64,000 nucleotides of DNA, taken from NCBI RefSeq assembly GCF_037392515.1, contig NC_090290.1, positions 31,579,753-31,643,752 of the forward strand, in the 5' to 3' direction. The DNA comes from Haliotis asinina. Taxonomy: Eukaryota > Mollusca > Gastropoda > Lepetellida > Haliotidae. Under the pieces are notes generated by a model that did not search any database, was not told the origin of the DNA, and worked only from the letters and a program-made list of their open reading frames with translations. Shown here in pieces: positions 34,914-45,058 of this stretch (the stretch's first letter is position 1; every line of letters begins with the position of its first letter). A program made the translations under genes and the position numbers.

Positions 34914-37900
34914 AGTTTATTATTTTTTTTACAGATTGAGATAGAAATGCAGCAGAGAGGGTTTGGGTGATCCTGGCACAGTCAGGCTGGTCAAGCTCAT
35001 CATCAGCTCAGGGCCCTCACCCCCTCTACACGCAGCCCAGACAGCGAATGGGACTTCTCCCAGGAAACACTGCCTAGTCGAACCCACCAAGAACTTTCCG
35101 GAGAATATGGAGGCTCCCCAACACTGCAGCCTTCTGCATTACCCAGATTGTCAGAAGGGCTGTGCTCCCGGTGGAGAACCCGGGCACTCTCCTGATCTGC
35201 GCCAAGAGATCAGGAGGTACCAAACCAAGGGCACCGAGAACAATGGGGAGCCTGACGACAGTGTACTTGGGATGCAAGCGAGACATTTCAAAGGCGAGGT
35301 CCGCATATTTATCATGCTTTTCCTGAATCTTGCCAATCACCTTGCTGTCAAAAGGGACAGAAAATTCTATGATATAAATAATTTCACTGGCTTTATCAAA
35401 AAGGACAAGATCAGGTTTGTTGGCTGGAATTCGTCTCAGGCTGTATATTGGCCTATTCCAGAGAAGTTTAAAAGCATCATTTTCCAGGACGCCCTGAACA
35501 TGTTCAGGGTCGTACCATGGATGGACCTCAGAGTCAAAGCCACAGGCATGGCGGAGACGATAATAAAAGCAGCGAGCCATGCCATCATGTCTTTTAAGAT
35601 ATGCTGTTTGTGCCAAGGAAGGGCATCCACTGACAAGGTGTTGGACAGTCTCTGTAAATTCATTGCAAAGACGACATTTCATATTGATATTTTCTTTAAG
35701 AATCACATTCTGGCGATTGCGAGTGGGAAGTGACTGGTCCTGAGCAGCAAAAAGGAAGCCCTCAGTTTCACATTTGAGACCAGCCGACTTCATCCAGGCG
35801 AAGGAGTCGGTTGGATTGCTGTTCTGTTCCACACACTGCATATACACACGATGCAATGGCTTCTCAGACAGCTTCTCCACAAAGGACCGACTCTGGGCAG
35901 ACTTGGTGAAAGACTTCACCTGGTTTACTCCCATCACTGTACCGTCCAGCAGTACATCGCCATCAACAAAATCAACGTCAAATTTCAAATTGTGTCCAAC
36001 AACCTTGGCACGCTTAAAGTAGCTGTGGAATTCCTTGCTTTCATCATGAATCTTGACGTGCATCACCAGAGGATCATCTGACAAATAAATATGTGCAAAA
36101 GTACACAATAAAATTCTGTCATGAAGAGCTTCCACATTAATCAAACCCCGACCTCCCGAATTGATTGGCATATATAAACGATTAAGAGAGGAACGAGGGT
36201 GGTGTGCTCTGTTATCAGACATGATCCTTCTGGTCAGGCGGTCAAGATTCTGGATGTCTTGTTTTGTCCAATCAACTACTCCAAAGAAATAGGAGAGGAC
36301 TGGCACAGCAAAGGTATTGGTGGCTTTGACTTTGTTTCGAGCATTTAGCTCTGAACTCCAGATTTTCTTTAAACGAGATTTATACTCGGCCCGAAGTTTA
36401 TCTTGAATCAGGGCATTCTGGAGCTTGTCTCGAACTTGCATTCCAAGAAAGGTGTAGGCCTGATCTTCCACAAGATGCTCAATAACTCCTCCCCCTTGTA
36501 ACATGACCGATCCATCATTAGTTACCTTGCCACGTTTCAGATGAAGAGTATTACATTTCTCGAGTCCAAATGTCATGCCAATATCATTAGAGAAGGACTC
36601 GACAAGGAGAACCTGTTCTTTCAAATTGGTCTCTCCTTTGGCAAGGAGCTCGATGTCATCCATGTAGAGGAGATGAGTAAGAGGTGTTGGGGATCTGTGC
36701 TGAGGAGGTCCGGGATGGTACCCTTCCTCCCCGTTGAGCAGGAAACTCAAAGGATTTAGAGACAGACAAAAAAGCAATGGACTGAAGGAGTCCCCCTGAA
36801 ATATTCCCCTTCTGATTGGAATAGATTCCGAAGTCTGCACCTCTCCTTGCGAGTACATCTCAAGTTGAGTCGACCAGCAACTCATTAAAGACTTGAGTAA
36901 ATCAAGTAGTCGCTCAGGGAGGTCAATACACTGAAGAGACTTCAGAATCCATTCGTGAGGGACAGAGTCGTATGCCTTTTTGTAGTCTATCCAGCACATG
37001 GAGAGGTTGCGGTGGTATGTCTTAGCCTCTTCCAAAATCATTTTCTGTACAAGAAGTTGATCCTTGCACCCCCAACATCCCTTTCTCGCCCCCTTCTGCT
37101 CTCTGTAAATTATCTCATTGGACGAGCAGTAAGATGACACGAGGTTTGTCAAACACCCTGTGAATAATTTATATTGAGTATTCAAACACGTGATAGGGCG
37201 GAAGTTTTTGGGATCAGTCAAGTCTCCCTTTTTGGGGAGGAGTATTGTGCGACCTTTGCAGAACCATGGAGGAACATCACCTGTGTCCACAAGAGAGTTA
37301 AAACAGTGAAGTAATGGTGTTTGGACACAAGGGAACAGTTTCCAGTACCGGTTTCGAATGCCATCAGGCCCTGGAGCTGTATTAGATTTGGACTTTGTAA
37401 TGACACTTTTCAGGCAATCTGGTGAGATGTAACAGACAAACGACCTAGTTACTTTCTCATGCATTGCATGGTCATAATCACTAACCCATGGTGCCTCCAG
37501 GTTACAGTCGCCGGGTACAGACCACAACTGTTTCCAGAACCTTTCATTGGCAGCCATGGGAGGCCGTTTATCATGCTCACCATCACCACCTGTTTTAAGT
37601 TGCCTATAGAATTGCTTTTCATTATTTTTGAAAAGTTTATTTTGTTTGATAAATTTGTTTTTCTTTTCCCATTTTTTCTTTCTTTCAGTCCAAACTTTTA
37701 TTTTTGCCTTAAGGGAATCGACAATTTGGAGCAGTACCTTTTCTTTTGTTGTTTTGTACTGTAATTTTAATTTTCTCCAAATTGCCTTTTGTCGTTTAGA
37801 CATGGGATTCCCTAATGATCTTAATTTCAGGCACAGCTCTATCCAGGAAATATGTTTTCTTGTTTCTGTTAGTTTAACTTGAAACCGGTTTTTCTTTCGT

Positions 37901-38295
37901 TTATTGTTCTTAGTATTGGGAGATTGTTCTTTGAAAACTGTGTGAAGTTCCTCCAAAGTTCGAGCGGCAGCATAGACAGAACAATTTACTTCATGTAACG
38001 AACAGTCCGCAGGAAGTTTTAAAGAGATAATTTCATTAAGTAAATCAATTTCCTTTTTGGGAAAAGACACGTTTAGTTGGTTAATTGGGCTCCGTTTCTC
38101 TAAAGGTAAATTACAAATTTCCTCATAAATAGATGTAAACAAAATATAAACAGGATTTTCGGTAAGGTCTGCAACTGAAGAAGAGGAAGAGTGAGGGTCC
38201 AAAATTTCGGGGCCAATTGGCTCTTTCTCGGAAGAGTTTCCACCAGGAAGAGGGAAGAGGTTGACGCGGACGTCCATCAGAAGTTTTGGGTCCGT
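34914..38295 (-). mobile_element. R2/R4/Dong-like non-LTR retrotransposon copy B (near full length)
   Basis: It contains the 1,067-codon ORF 38277-35074 plus a short 5' UTR and a ~160-bp 3' UTR ending in a TAA-rich tail (tttattattttttttacag read on plus). It is followed head-to-tail by copies A and C. RLE at the C-terminus and a single ORF place it in the early-branching RLE group of non-LTR elements. Confidence 0.88.
35074..38277 (-). CDS. Retrotransposon reverse transcriptase/RLE polyprotein (copy B, uninterrupted)
   Basis: An open 1,067-residue protein. A basic N-terminal third (residues about 100-230, Lys-rich, probably nucleic-acid binding) precedes the RT domain. RT motifs are TAPGPDGIRNRYWK near 300, KNFRPITCLNTQYK, IDYKKAYDSVPHEW, RRGIFQGDSFSPLLFC near 490 and the catalytic YMDD near 539. 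After the thumb come C-x2-C-x7-H-x4-C (CRLC...H...C, near 870) and the endonuclease core KPDLVLFDK...IIYIIEFSVP near 956. No N-terminal zinc fingers or Myb domain are evident, unlike classical R2. The ORF may encode an active enzyme. Start chosen at the first Met; ORF start in this family is otherwise uncertain. Confidence 0.88.
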   Translation of the reverse strand: MDVRVNLFPLPGGNSSEKEPIGPEILDPHSSSSSVADLTENPVYILFTSIYEEICNLPLEKRSPINQLNVSFPKKEIDLLNEIISLKLPADCSLHEVNCSVYAAARTLEELHTVFKEQSPNTKNNKRKKNRFQVKLTETRKHISWIELCLKLRSLGNPMSKRQKAIWRKLKLQYKTTKEKVLLQIVDSLKAKIKVWTERKKKWEKKNKFIKQNKLFKNNEKQFYRQLKTGGDGEHDKRPPMAANERFWKQLWSVPGDCNLEAPWVSDYDHAMHEKVTRSFVCYISPDCLKSVITKSKSNTAPGPDGIRNRYWKLFPCVQTPLLHCFNSLVDTGDVPPWFCKGRTILLPKKGDLTDPKNFRPITCLNTQYKLFTGCLTNLVSSYCSSNEIIYREQKGARKGCWGCKDQLLVQKMILEEAKTYHRNLSMCWIDYKKAYDSVPHEWILKSLQCIDLPERLLDLLKSLMSCWSTQLEMYSQGEVQTSESIPIRRGIFQGDSFSPLLFCLSLNPLSFLLNGEEGYHPGPPQHRSPTPLTHLLYMDDIELLAKGETNLKEQVLLVESFSNDIGMTFGLEKCNTLHLKRGKVTNDGSVMLQGGGVIEHLVEDQAYTFLGMQVRDKLQNALIQDKLRAEYKSRLKKIWSSELNARNKVKATNTFAVPVLSYFFGVVDWTKQDIQNLDRLTRRIMSDNRAHHPRSSLNRLYMPINSGGRGLINVEALHDRILLCTFAHIYLSDDPLVMHVKIHDESKEFHSYFKRAKVVGHNLKFDVDFVDGDVLLDGTVMGVNQVKSFTKSAQSRSFVEKLSEKPLHRVYMQCVEQNSNPTDSFAWMKSAGLKCETEGFLFAAQDQSLPTRNRQNVILKENINMKCRLCNEFTETVQHLVSGCPSLAQTAYLKRHDGMARCFYYRLRHACGFDSEVHPWYDPEHVQGVLENDAFKLLWNRPIYSLRRIPANKPDLVLFDKASEIIYIIEFSVPFDSKVIGKIQEKHDKYADLAFEMSRLHPKYTVVRLPIVLGALGLVPPDLLAQIRRVPGFSTGSTALLTIWVMQKAAVLGSLHILRKVLGGFD

Positions 38296-41200
38296 TTATT
38301 ATTTTTTACAGATTAGAATGAAAATGCAGCAGAGAGGGTTCGGGTGATCCTGGCACAGTCAGGCTGGTCAAGCTCATCATCAGCTCAGGGCCCTCGCCCC
38401 CTCTACACGCAGCCCAGACAGCGAATGGGACTTCTCCCAGGAAACACTGCCTAGTCGAACCCACCAAGAACTTTTCGGAGAATATGAAGGCTCCCCAACA
38501 CTGCAGCCTTCTGCATTACCCAGATTGTCAGAAGGGCTGTGCTCCCGGTGGAGAACCCGGGCACTCTCCTGATCTGCGCCAAGAGATCAGGAGGTACCAA
38601 ACCAAGGGCACCGAGAACAATGGGGAGCCTGACGACAGTGTACTTGGGATGCAAGCGAGACATTTCAAAGGCAAGGTCCGCATATTTATCATGCTTTTCC
38701 TGAATCTTGCCAATCACATTGCTGTCAAAAGGGACAGAAAATTCAATGATATAAATAATTTCATTGGCTTTATGAAAAAGGACAAGATCAGGTTTGTTGG
38801 CTGGAATTCGTCTCAGGCTGTATATTGGCCTATTCCAGAGAAGTTTAAAAGCATCATTTTCCAGGACGCCCTGGACATGTTCAGGGTCATACCATGGATG
38901 GACCTCGGAGTCAAAGCCACAGGCATGGCGGAGACGATAATAAAAACAGCGAGCCATGCCATCATGTCTTTTGAGATATGCAGTTTGTGCCAAGGAAGGG
39001 CATCCACTGACAAGGTGTTGGACAGTCTCTGTAAATTCATTGCAAAGACGACATTTCATATTGATATTTTCTTTAAGAATCACATTCTGGCGATTGCGAG
39101 TGGGAAGTGACTGGTCCTGAGCAGCAAAAAGGAAGCCCTCAGTTTCACATTTGAGACCAGCCGACTTCATCCAGGCGAAGGAGTCGGTTGGATTGCTGTT
39201 CTGTTCCACACACTGCATGTAAACACGATGCAATGGCTTCTCAGACAGCTTCTCCACAAAGGACCGACTCTGGGCAGACTTGGTGAAAGACTTCACCTGG
39301 TTTACTCCCATCACTGTACCGTCCAGCAGTACATCGCCATCAACAAAATCAACGTCAAATTTCAAATTGTGTCCAACAACCTTGGCACGCTTAAAGTAGC
39401 TGTGGAATTCCTTGCTTTCATCATGAATCTTGACATGCATCACCAGAGGATCATCTGACAAATAAATATGTGCAAAAGTACACAATAAAATTCTGTCATG
39501 AAGAGCTTCCACATTAATCAAACCCCGTCCTCCTGAATTGATTGGCATATATAAACGATTAAGAGAGGAACGAGGGTGGTGTGCTCTGTTATCAGACATG
39601 ATCCTTCTGGTCAGGCGGTCAAGACTCTGGATGTCTTGTTTTGTCCAATCAACTACTCCAAAGGAATAGGAGAGGACTGGCACAGCAAAAGTATTGGTGG
39701 CTTTGACTTTGTTTCGAGCATTTAGTTCTGAACTCCAGATTTTCTTTAAACGAGATTTATACTCGGCCCGAAGTTTATCTTGAATCAGGGCATTCTGGAG
39801 CTTGTCTCGAACTTGCATTCCAAGATAGGTGTAGGCCTGATCTTCCACAAGATGCTCAATAACTCCTCCCCCTTGTAACTTGACCGATCCATCATTAGTT
39901 ACCTTGCCACGTTTCAAATGAAGAGTATTACATTTGTCGAGTCCAAACGTCATGCCTATGTCATTAGAGACGGACTCGACAAGGAGAACCTGTTCTTTCA
40001 AATTGGTCTCTCCCTTGGCAAGGAGCTCGATGTCATCCATGTAGAGGAGATGAGTAAGAGGTGTTGGGGATCTGTGCTGAGGAGGTCCGGGATGATAGCC
40101 CTCCTCCCTATTGAGCAGAAAACTCAAAGGATTCAGAGACAGACAAAAAAGCAAAGGACTAAAGGAGTCCCCCTGGAAAATTCCCCTTCTAATTGGAATA
40201 GATTCCGAAGTTTGCACCTGCCCTTGTGAGTACATCTCAAGTTGAGTCGACCAGCAACTCATTAAAGACTTGAGTAAATCAAGTAGTCGCTCAGGGAGGT
40301 CAATACACTGAAGAGACTTCAGAATCCATTCGTGAGGGACAGAGTCGTATGCCTTTTTGTAGTCTATCCAGCACATGGAGAGGTTGCGGTGATAGGTTTT
40401 AGCCTCTTCCAAAATCATTTTCTGTACAAGATCCTTGCACCCCCAACATCCCTTTCTCGCCCCCTTCTGCTCCCTGTAAATTATCTCATTGGAAGAGCAG
40501 TAACATGACACGAGGTTTGTCAAACACCCTGTGAATAATTTATATTGAGTATTTAGACATGTGATAGGGCGGAAGTTTTTGGGATCAGTCAAGTCTCCTT
40601 TTTTGGGAAGGAGTATTGTGCGACCTTTGCAGAACCATGGAGGAACATCACCTGTATCCACAAGAGAATTGAAACAGTGAAGGAGTGGTGCTTGGACACA
40701 GGGAAACAGTTTCCAGTACCGGTTTCGAATGCCATCAGGCCCTGGAGCTGTATTAGATTTGGACTTTTTAATGACACTTTTAAGGCAATCTGGTGAGATG
40801 TAACACACAAACGACTTAGTTACTTTCTCATGCATTGCATGGTCATAATCACTTACCCATGGTGCCTCCAGGTTACAGCTGCCGGGTACAGACCACAACT
40901 GTTTCCAGAACCTTTCATTGGCAGCCATGGGAGGCCGTTTATCATGCCCACCATCACCACTTGTTTTAAGTTGCCTATAGAATTGTTTTTCATTATTCTT
41001 AAACATTTTATTTTGCTTGATAAATTTGTTTCTCTTTTCCCATTTTTTCTTTCTTTCTGTCCAAACTTTTATTTTTGCCTGAAGGGAATCGACAATTTGG
41101 AGAAGTACCTTTTCTTTTGTTGTCTTGTATTGTAATTTTAATTTTCTCCAAATTGCCTTTTGTCGTTTAGACATGGGATTCCCTGATGATCGTAATTTCA

Positions 41201-41627
41201 GGCACAGCTCTATCCAGGAAATATATTTTCTAGTTTCTGTTAATTTCACTTGAAACCGGTTTTTCCTTGGTTTGTTGTTCTTAGTAGTAGAAGATTTTTC
41301 TTTGGAAACTGTGTGAAGTTCCTCCAAAGTTCGCGCGGCAGCATAGACGAAGGAATTTATTTCATGTAATGAACAGTCCGCAGAAAGTTTTACAGAGATA
41401 ATTTCATTTAGTAAATCAATTTCATTTTTGGATAAAGACACGTTTAGTTCTTTAATTGGCCCCCGTTTCTCTAAAGGTAAATCACAAATTTCCTCATAAA
41501 TAGATGTAAACAAAATATAAACAGGATTTTCGGTAAGGTCTGCAACTGAAGAAGAGGAAGAGTGAGGGTCCAAAATTTCGGGGCCAATTGGCTCTTTCTC
41601 GGAAGAGTTTCCACCAGGAAGAGGAAA
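38296..41627 (-). mobile_element. R2/R4/Dong-like non-LTR retrotransposon copy C
   Basis: It is nearly identical to copy B but slightly 5'-truncated. The 5' sequence stops at ccaccaggaagagg and is followed directly by (att)n. Its 3' end is the ttacagatt/tttattatt junction next to the 5' end of copy B. Confidence 0.88.
38451..41573 (-). CDS. Retrotransposon reverse transcriptase/RLE polyprotein (copy C)
   Basis: An open 1,040-residue ORF with the same domain order as copy B: APGPDGI, RRGIFQGDSFSPLL, YMDD, CRLC zinc knuckle, KPDLVLFHK and IIEFSVPFDS. It differs by scattered substitutions and a two-residue deletion (CKDLVQK here, CKDQLLVQK in B). In KPDLVLFHK the Asp of the FDK stretch has become His, which may weaken the endonuclease if that residue matters. 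Codons upstream of the first Met remain open (GPEILDPHSS), so the true start is lost or truncated. Confidence 0.87.
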   Translation of the reverse strand: MDPHSSSSSVADLTENPVYILFTSIYEEICDLPLEKRGPIKELNVSLSKNEIDLLNEIISVKLSADCSLHEINSFVYAAARTLEELHTVSKEKSSTTKNNKPRKNRFQVKLTETRKYISWIELCLKLRSSGNPMSKRQKAIWRKLKLQYKTTKEKVLLQIVDSLQAKIKVWTERKKKWEKRNKFIKQNKMFKNNEKQFYRQLKTSGDGGHDKRPPMAANERFWKQLWSVPGSCNLEAPWVSDYDHAMHEKVTKSFVCYISPDCLKSVIKKSKSNTAPGPDGIRNRYWKLFPCVQAPLLHCFNSLVDTGDVPPWFCKGRTILLPKKGDLTDPKNFRPITCLNTQYKLFTGCLTNLVSCYCSSNEIIYREQKGARKGCWGCKDLVQKMILEEAKTYHRNLSMCWIDYKKAYDSVPHEWILKSLQCIDLPERLLDLLKSLMSCWSTQLEMYSQGQVQTSESIPIRRGIFQGDSFSPLLFCLSLNPLSFLLNREEGYHPGPPQHRSPTPLTHLLYMDDIELLAKGETNLKEQVLLVESVSNDIGMTFGLDKCNTLHLKRGKVTNDGSVKLQGGGVIEHLVEDQAYTYLGMQVRDKLQNALIQDKLRAEYKSRLKKIWSSELNARNKVKATNTFAVPVLSYSFGVVDWTKQDIQSLDRLTRRIMSDNRAHHPRSSLNRLYMPINSGGRGLINVEALHDRILLCTFAHIYLSDDPLVMHVKIHDESKEFHSYFKRAKVVGHNLKFDVDFVDGDVLLDGTVMGVNQVKSFTKSAQSRSFVEKLSEKPLHRVYMQCVEQNSNPTDSFAWMKSAGLKCETEGFLFAAQDQSLPTRNRQNVILKENINMKCRLCNEFTETVQHLVSGCPSLAQTAYLKRHDGMARCFYYRLRHACGFDSEVHPWYDPEHVQGVLENDAFKLLWNRPIYSLRRIPANKPDLVLFHKANEIIYIIEFSVPFDSNVIGKIQEKHDKYADLAFEMSRLHPKYTVVRLPIVLGALGLVPPDLLAQIRRVPGFSTGSTALLTIWVMQKAAVLGSLHILRKVLGGFD

Positions 41628-41646
41628 TTATTATTATTATTATTAT
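41628..41646. repeat. (ATT)n microsatellite at the 5' edge of copy C
   Basis: About six ATT units. A similar tattattattattta lies at the opposite edge of the array (33318-33332). This fits insertion into a TAA/ATT repeat. Confidence 0.9.
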
Positions 41647-41849
41647 TCAAGAATGGAAGAAATAAGCCATTTTAGAGGGATGTATTGCGTTAGTTTAAAA
41701 GCAATTATTTCAAGTAATTTCATTGGTAAAAATGTGAAAATTCACGGGTCTATTTGCAAAACGTTCGACACCACAATAGCAGTCTTGTTGTTGTGTTTCT
41801 GTTTACGTGAGTCCACAGGATGGCGTCAAACCTAAAACTTAGTATGGCA

Positions 41850-42900
41850 GGGAGCCTATATAGAGAGTTATAGAGTATCCCTGGTATGGTCACCATTGGC
41901 ACCGTCTCGGCACAGACTGGATAATCACTCTTACGGAATTTTCCCCGCTCTTTTTGCAATGCGATGTGAAGTTGTGGAAATGTCCGAGGCTTGTTTTGAT
42001 GTCCATCGAGTTCATCTCATAAGTGTTCTATCGGGATTAGATCGGGTGACGGGGAAGGTGATGGCAATAGATTGAATTGGAAAGGTAGTGGGCCGTGACG
42101 TGTGCTGTATGTGAAGTAGCATTGTCATGCTGGAACAACTCCCTCTTTCGGTCCATAATCTCAGTATTTGACGTGCAAGCACGTCGTAAATGTACCAATT
42201 TGCTGTCGCGTTCCCCTGAACCTCCACTAAATCAGCTCTTTCTGTGATTGATTTTCAACCCACACCACGACAGTAACCACTGAATCTGTTGATCATTTCA
42301 TTTTTCCGACGGTACACATGCTGGCTTCCATCTCGCTGTTGAACAAATCGTGATTCATCACTGAACCAGACACTCCTTTAGTTTCTTATGTTCCAGTTCC
42401 GCACATTTCCGCGATTGCGCCGACGAAAGTATCTCAAAACATCCCCACGTCACGCAATCAGTTCTAAGCAGTTTGGTCGGAAATTATTTTCTAATCAGGG
42501 ATGTGTTCTGCAGCGTCCATGGATGTAGCGGCCCTAGGTTTGCAGTTTGGACGACTGCAACTGACTGAAAGTCGGGCAACTGTAGCCAGTGACTCCCAAA
42601 CTTCAATGTGACCTCAGTCGTGGGATGACGATTTCCTCTATTTTAGGCAAACCCAAATGACAGACCTTAACACAACGTTTGCCCATTTATTGTGAAGGAT
42701 GCCGCCTTTTTCCCGCTTATTTGCTAGTGGACTCTGCTTTGCACGTGTTCTTGGTGACGTTTAGGCGAATATTTCTCCTGTGCAGCCGTGTGCATTTGGG
42801 CATTTCATTTCACTGTAAGTTCAGCCACCATTACAACCTTCAAACATTCTCTAACCAACTCTTGAGAGTTATCTCCCGCTAGAGAAACTTATCTCCCTTA
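41850..42900 (-). mobile_element. Decayed Tc1-like transposon
   Basis: Read on the minus strand, frame fragments give SDESRFVQQRDGSQHVYRR near 42330-42380. VEVQGNATANWYIYDVLARQ follows near 42170-42230, and then degenerate downstream blocks. These match the second half of a Tc1 transposase, with multiple stops and shifts. I did not locate its ITRs. Confidence 0.65.
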
Positions 42901-43438
42901 CTAATGCTTTACTACACATACATGCTGTACTGTCCTATTACCATATGTTACACTTTAAACGCATCTGAAACATGGGGAAACGTTAAAATTGTTGGGTGTT
43001 GGCGCTAAAGTTGTTAACAATCACGCAAAGATGGTGTTTTGGAAAGAAACAGCACATTTGTATTTCTTTATTGTTTCTTGGCTGTAGTTTCATGAATCCA
43101 ATATGAGTTTCTCATTTTGAAGAGTGCATGTAGGACTAACAGCCACTCAGGTGGATACAGACAACCTTGACAGTATTCAAAATAAATGTTCCAAGACAAA
43201 AATAACGTATTATCAGGTGTAATCACTTCCTATCAAAGAATGATGTAGAGCAATGAGACCTTCTTTGGCCTCCATAATTATCTGATATATTCCAAGGTTT
43301 GTTATTTCTCTTTTGGTTTCTCTGAAGTCTTAACTTCAGGAATAGTGAAATTCAAGGGCATGACTCATTAATGTCTACCACTAAGAACTAGAAGTGAGAC
43401 TGAAGTTATAATTTTATTCCACAGTTTAGCATAGCATC
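42900..43438. other. Intergenic DNA, nothing recognised
   Basis: AT-rich unique sequence between a decayed and an open Tc1 element. Confidence 0.5.
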
Positions 43439-45058
43439 TATACATATGGAAATTAATTAAGCAACACCAAATTCAAAGACACATAAAAACTTAACAAAGT
43501 TTAACGAAGTAATTTTGATGATTGATTATTCAATTTTGATGTATTGACATACAGCATGAGCTTTTCATGGGTTGATATGACGCGCGTGAAGCTTGCACAG
43601 CGCACGTGCATTGCTTTAACCTCAACTTTCGAAAAATGCACTTTTTCCCTGGGGTGTTTACAAGCGCAGGTTGTCGATTGCATTCGGTTTTTCATTCATT
43701 TCAATGTCATGGCACGTAGGAAATTATCAGAGGCCACTCGTTGGCAAATAATCGGCATGAGGAATGCTGGTATGTCTCTAAGACAAATCGGGACTCAAAT
43801 CGGACGACATCATTCCATAATTTCAAAACTTTTGAAAAAATACCGGGCCACTAATGAAGTTAAAGACCTGCCTAGACCAGGAAGACCCAGGAAGACCACA
43901 GTCCGGGAGGACAGAGCTTTACTGAGACTTGTACGGCGCAGGTCCTTCGACTCGAGCTCTCGGTTGAGACAGGAGTGGCTTCCAGGGAGACCCATCTCGA
44001 ACAGGACTGTTCGGAATCGTCTGAAAGCTGCAGGATACCGGGCAAGGAGGCCAATCAAGCGACCCAGACTGTCTCCAGCCCATAAGGCAGCCCGACTGGC
44101 CTGGTGTAATGACCGTTTGCACTGGAACATTGCCACTTGGAGGAAGGTCCATTTCTCAGATGAGAGCCGGTTCTTGCTGCACATGGTGGACGGTCGTACT
44201 CGGGTCTGGAGGCAGAGGAACACAGCAATGGCTCCACGGAACATCCAGGAGACTGTGGCCTTTGGGGGAGGTTCCGTTATGGTATGGGGGTGCATTTCCA
44301 TGAACTGCAAGTTGGATATCATTACCATCCGTGGCAACCTTAACGGTGTTCGTTACCAACAGGAGGTTCTTGACAGGGCTGTGGTACCTCATTTTGAGAA
44401 CCATCCTCTGGCAACGAGACCCATATTTATGGACGACAATGCTAGACCTTACAGGGCGCATGCTGTAAATGATTTTTTGCGGCAAAATGCAATTGACAGA
44501 ATTCCATGGCCTGCCATGAGCCCTGACCTCAACCCCATTGAACATTTGTGGGACTTTATTGGCCGTCGTGTGAGGCAGAGAGACCCACCAGTCCATAATC
44601 TCAACGAATTGACGGCTGCCCTGCATGAGGAGTGGAACAGGATCCCCCAGAATCAGATCCGGAGACTCATCCAAGGAATGAGGAGGCGTCTGGAATCGGT
44701 GGTGCGTGCGCAGGGAGGACACACTAGATATTGATGAAAGTCGGTGTGCAGACTCTCAGATGACTGTTCTTTCTTTCCATGTGACATTTGTGTTAATACA
44801 CCTGACAACAACGTCTGTGGATGAATAGTAAATTGTGTCCATTTTTTCATGAATTTAAGACAGTTTTAAGAATTTGGATTTCGTTGCAATAAAGCAAAGT
44901 CTTGATACTTTTTCCCTTTAAGTTGTTTGTCAGAGATCGTCTGTTGAATAAAAAAGTGTCAAACTATATCAACCCGGCATATTTTGATTGTCAGAACACT
45001 TCAAAGTTGCTCCAATAGAAAAAATTGGGGTGTTGCTTGATTAATTTCCAGGTGTATA
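43439..45058 (+). mobile_element. Tc1-like DNA transposon with open transposase
   Basis: The imperfect terminal inverted repeats of about 30 bp are 43439-43468 (with aaattaattaagcaacacc) and 45029-45058 (ggtgttgcttgattaattt). They bound a 1.6-kb element with TA at both edges, consistent with TA target duplication. The transposase is uninterrupted. Confidence 0.9.
43709..44734 (+). CDS. Tc1-family DD34E transposase
   Basis: 341 residues, the usual Tc1 length. An N-terminal paired-type HTH (LSEATRWQIIGMRNAGMSLR, residues about 5-50) and the GRPR-like PRPGRPRK motif are followed by a DDE domain. The catalytic residues are Asp151 (FSDESRF), Asp243 (MDDNARPYRA) and Glu278 (NPIEHLWD), with 34 residues between the last two, hence DD34E. 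The start is the ATG of MARRKLSE. An in-frame upstream ATG at 43544 exists but would add 55 residues not typical of the family. All three catalytic residues are intact, so activity is plausible. Confidence 0.92.
   Translation: MARRKLSEATRWQIIGMRNAGMSLRQIGTQIGRHHSIISKLLKKYRATNEVKDLPRPGRPRKTTVREDRALLRLVRRRSFDSSSRLRQEWLPGRPISNRTVRNRLKAAGYRARRPIKRPRLSPAHKAARLAWCNDRLHWNIATWRKVHFSDESRFLLHMVDGRTRVWRQRNTAMAPRNIQETVAFGGGSVMVWGCISMNCKLDIITIRGNLNGVRYQQEVLDRAVVPHFENHPLATRPIFMDDNARPYRAHAVNDFLRQNAIDRIPWPAMSPDLNPIEHLWDFIGRRVRQRDPPVHNLNELTAALHEEWNRIPQNQIRRLIQGMRRRLESVVRAQGGHTRY

Noticed and set aside
33344..39110. Plus-strand ORFs of 208-263 codons in each retrotransposon copy
   Set aside because: Exact antisense shadows of the RT/RLE ORF, recurring because the copies are near-identical; no domain recognised.
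43810..44722. Minus-strand ORFs of up to 188 codons
   Set aside because: Antisense to the Tc1 transposase.
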